This document shows, in pieces, positions 5,591 through 7,047 of a stretch of DNA of 7,047 nt (position 1 is its first letter; each line of letters opens with the position of its first letter). The stretch is from the NCBI GenBank assembly GCA_965365285.1, contig CBDUBC010000124.1, positions 1 through 7,047 of the forward strand. Reading direction: 5' to 3'. This DNA is from JAURDE01 sp965365285. GTDB taxonomy: Bacteria > Bdellovibrionota > Bacteriovoracia > Bacteriovoracales > Bacteriovoracaceae. Under the pieces are notes generated by a model, which was given only the letters and a program-made list of their open reading frames with translations, ran no database searches and was not told the DNA's origin. The position numbers and the translations under genes were made by a program.

Positions 5591-6885
5591 GCCTTACTTC
5601 TTTTTTGCCAGTTTGCGATATTAATATTGAGAACCCACTCAGGGTAGCTTGAATAGATCAGTTTACAGGAGGGATTCTCTTTTATCTTTAAATAAAACTT
5701 ACCTCGATTAGAAAAAACATAGGAATCCAAAGGGACCATGGAGTCATCCCTAAGTTTATTAATTTTTGGAACCTCGCTTGAATAATAGCGCACGGGAAGC
5801 TGGGCGAGATGATAGGGATCGGTATCTCCATAAATGGAGAGGGTGTCACCAGAAGTGATATTAGTCTTTTTAAAAAAAGAAGTGATGGGGTGGGCCGAAG
5901 TAAAGCTATAGATCGGAAGAAGAAAAAGATTCAGAATAAAAATGAACTTGAGCATTTTTGGATATTTAAATAATTTAAGCTCCTCCAAAAAAAGAACAAG
6001 GATCACTGGTACAAAATGAACTAGAGGAAAGAGAAATCTGAGCTCTTTATGACCAATAAGGCAGTGAATGAGAAAAAAGGGTAGAGTTAACCAAGTGAGA
6101 ATATTTTTAGGGTGTTTAATCCACAGATACAAATGCGAGAGAATAATGAGGATCCCAAGGGGAGCAAAGGATTTATTAAAGACCATTTTAAAATAGTCAT
6201 ACCAAGGATTGACTCCAAAAGAGGAGACTTTGTTCTCGAGAAGGTTTTGCCTGACGTACTCCCATGGCGTAAAGACCCACTCCCCGTATCCCCAGTAATC
6301 AATAAGGACATTAAAAGCAATAGCAATGAGAATTCCTAAAGTGGAGACCATTAATGTGGATAACTTCTCTTTTTTAAAGATCAGTTGATAGAGATGATAA
6401 AAAAGAATCAAAATACCTATATGAAACCTGCAGTAAAAAGCGATTCCCATTAATAGACCGCGAAAAAGAGCAGGTCTCGCGATCAGAGCAATCATGAATA
6501 AAGAAGCCCCTACCGCCTCTGCTGAAATCCTTGCGTGGATATAGGGAAAGAACCACAGCGAACAGAGAGCGATGAGGAGATAATTTCTTTTAAAGAGTTT
6601 ATAGGTGGAGTAGAGAGCGCCTAAACCTAATAGAGCAGAAATCAATCGATAGATTGTGGTCATGATGAAGGGATTGGCAAAATCGATGAGATAATAAAAT
6701 CCTGGCATGATCCAAGGGCGCATCTTAGCGGAATACTCCCAAGGAAGCTCATTCCCAGTAATCCCGCCCTTTTTGAGATTAATAAATTCAAGGATCTGAA
6801 AATGCTCATCCCAGTGATGCATCCCCTCTGAAAATAGGGCCGCTATCAAGTGAAAAACCACACAGATCATTATCCATCGATTCAT
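5563..6885 (-). CDS. GT22 (Alg9/PIG-B-like) polytopic mannosyltransferase, first copy
   Basis: The 440-residue product shares the whole architecture of its downstream neighbour: about ten membrane segments over residues 1-325 and a soluble C-terminal part of about 115 residues. Motifs are HHWDEHFQ (23-30, candidate catalytic D26/E27), WEYSAKMRPW (49-58), HARISAE (117-123), DYWGYGEWVFTPW (196-208), FGVNPWYDY (223-231), HLYLWIKHPK (251-260) and GHKELRF (278-284). The Trp-Asp-Glu-His-Phe-Gln arrangement is closer to the eukaryotic Alg9/PIG-B loop than the paralog's version. It is the first gene of a two-gene unit and likely transfers mannose from a polyprenyl-phosphate donor on the periplasmic face (inference from family). 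In-frame TGA codons just upstream make the ATG at 6885 the first possible ATG. No Shine-Dalgarno sequence is seen; TATGAT lies eight bases before the ATG. The C-terminus includes KRSKAW (428-433) and Cys407/Cys438, matched in the paralog. Confidence 0.9.
   Translation of the reverse strand: MNRWIMICVVFHLIAALFSEGMHHWDEHFQILEFINLKKGGITGNELPWEYSAKMRPWIMPGFYYLIDFANPFIMTTIYRLISALLGLGALYSTYKLFKRNYLLIALCSLWFFPYIHARISAEAVGASLFMIALIARPALFRGLLMGIAFYCRFHIGILILFYHLYQLIFKKEKLSTLMVSTLGILIAIAFNVLIDYWGYGEWVFTPWEYVRQNLLENKVSSFGVNPWYDYFKMVFNKSFAPLGILIILSHLYLWIKHPKNILTWLTLPFFLIHCLIGHKELRFLFPLVHFVPVILVLFLEELKLFKYPKMLKFIFILNLFLLPIYSFTSAHPITSFFKKTNITSGDTLSIYGDTDPYHLAQLPVRYYSSEVPKINKLRDDSMVPLDSYVFSNRGKFYLKIKENPSCKLIYSSYPEWVLNINIANWQKRSKAWTLFHCKN
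5582..5604 (-). repeat. Copy 1 of the KRSKAW-coding segment, containing the start codon of the downstream gene
   Basis: This is the same 23-base segment as 4209-4231 with one mismatch. Here the ATG formed by the Ala-Trp codons (GCATGG) is the start of the second GT22 gene, so one stretch encodes a conserved tail motif in one frame and a translation start in another. Confidence 0.8.
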
Positions 6886-6893
6886 AAGATTTC

Positions 6894-6922
6894 ATCATAG
6901 GGGAACACCCTAGGGTTGGGAA
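6894..6922 (-). promoter_or_regulatory. Candidate promoter of the GT22 pair (leaderless spacing)
   Basis: On the minus strand TTCCCA (6922-6917) is followed by 17 bases and TATGAT (6899-6894), with four and five matches to consensus. TATGAT ends eight bases before the ATG at 6885, so the message would have almost no leader, which fits the lack of a Shine-Dalgarno sequence. An alternative further upstream on the same strand is TTGCTA, 17 bases, TGTATT (four matches each), which would leave a leader of about 30 bases. Confidence 0.35.
6907..6916. promoter_or_regulatory. Perfect 10-base palindrome ACCCTAGGGT, possible operator
   Basis: ACCCTAGGGT is fully self-complementary and lies wholly within the 17-base spacer (6900-6916) of the candidate GT22 promoter. 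A regulator bound there could block or remodel that promoter. No regulator gene is in the window, so this is a candidate only. Confidence 0.3.
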
Positions 6923-6931
6923 TACAAATAC

Positions 6932-6948
6932 TGCTATTACTCATAGCA
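6932..6948. repeat. Inverted repeat TGCTAT-N5-ATAGCA between divergent genes
   Basis: Two perfect six-base arms flank TACTC. It lies midway between the start codons at 6885 and 7001, a position suited to an operator acting on both divergent units. It overlaps the TTGCTA hexamer of the alternative minus-strand promoter. Confidence 0.3.
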
Positions 6949-6964
6949 ATAGAGAAAAGATCCC

Positions 6965-6994
6965 TTAACAAAAGTAGGGTATTTGAAGTAGAGT
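6965..6994 (+). promoter_or_regulatory. Candidate promoter of the right-edge GT2 gene (leaderless spacing)
   Basis: TTAACA (6965-6970, five of six matches) is followed by 18 bases and TAGAGT (6989-6994, four of six). The -10 ends six bases before the ATG at 7001, which would place the transcription start on the start codon. CAAAGA between them is not a Shine-Dalgarno sequence. Confidence 0.3.
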
Positions 6995-7000
6995 CAAAGA

Positions 7001-7047
7001 ATGATTAAGACCTGCCTCGTCATTCCGTGTTATAACGAAGAAGGACG
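7001..7047 (+). CDS. Family 2 glycosyltransferase, N-terminal fragment (runs off right edge)
   Basis: Only 15 full codons and two bases are visible: MIKTCLVIPCYNEEG, followed by CG, which must encode Arg. Hydrophobic residues followed by VIPCYNEEGR form the first beta strand and nucleotide-binding loop of GT2 enzymes, especially those making or using polyprenyl-phosphate sugars. It is divergent from the GT22 pair, with 115 bases between the two start codons. Too little is visible to assign a substrate or to tell a DPM-type synthase from another GT2. Confidence 0.75.
   Translation, partial: MIKTCLVIPCYNEEG

Noticed and set aside
6087..6339. Overlapping plus- and minus-strand ORFs of 75-79 codons within the first GT22 gene
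   Set aside because: Both sit across the strongly conserved DYWGYGEW and FGVNPW region of the GT22 frame, which is clearly the coding one.

Overview
The window reads as ordinary bacterial chromosome from an AT-rich Gram-negative organism. Evidence for this is a lipoprotein signal, Sec-type signal peptides, polycistronic genes with one-base overlaps, a two-transmembrane histidine kinase and polytopic GT-C enzymes. The gene mix and style fit a Bdellovibrio/Bacteriovorax-like lineage. That placement is an impression, not a demonstration. No RNA genes, CRISPR arrays, insertion sequences or phage genes were seen.

Layout. (1) 1-651, minus strand: the N-terminal 217 codons of a family 2 glycosyltransferase of the dolichyl-phosphate mannose/glucose synthase type, running off the left edge. 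(2) 652-779: a divergent promoter region. (3) 780-2613, plus strand: a tight three-gene operon encoding a LemA-family lipoprotein, a secreted, membrane-anchored TPM-domain protein with a Gly/Ser tail, and a second, membrane-embedded TPM protein; consecutive genes share one base (TAATG). (4) 2695-4107, plus strand: an orphan membrane histidine kinase with an extracytoplasmic helical sensor region and no HAMP domain or partner response regulator in view. (5) 4184-6885, minus strand: two tandem paralogous polytopic mannosyltransferases of the GT22 (Alg9/PIG-B-like) family, overlapping by 28 bases. (6) 6886-7000: a divergent control region with two perfect palindromes. (7) 7001-7047, plus strand: the first 15 codons of another family 2 glycosyltransferase.

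How the genes may work together. A DPM-type GT2 normally makes a polyprenyl-phosphate sugar, and GT22 enzymes use such lipid-linked mannose on the outer face of the membrane. The flanking GT2 genes and the GT22 pair could therefore form one extracytoplasmic glycosylation pathway (inference). The LemA-TPM-TPM operon and the kinase between them look like independent envelope genes.

Most notable observations: three starts that lack a Shine-Dalgarno sequence each have a TANNNT element 6-8 bases upstream, suggesting leaderless transcripts; the second GT22 gene starts inside a KRSKAW-coding motif that recurs, nearly base for base, at its own 3' end; and both GT22 paralogs share a two-cysteine C-terminal tail.
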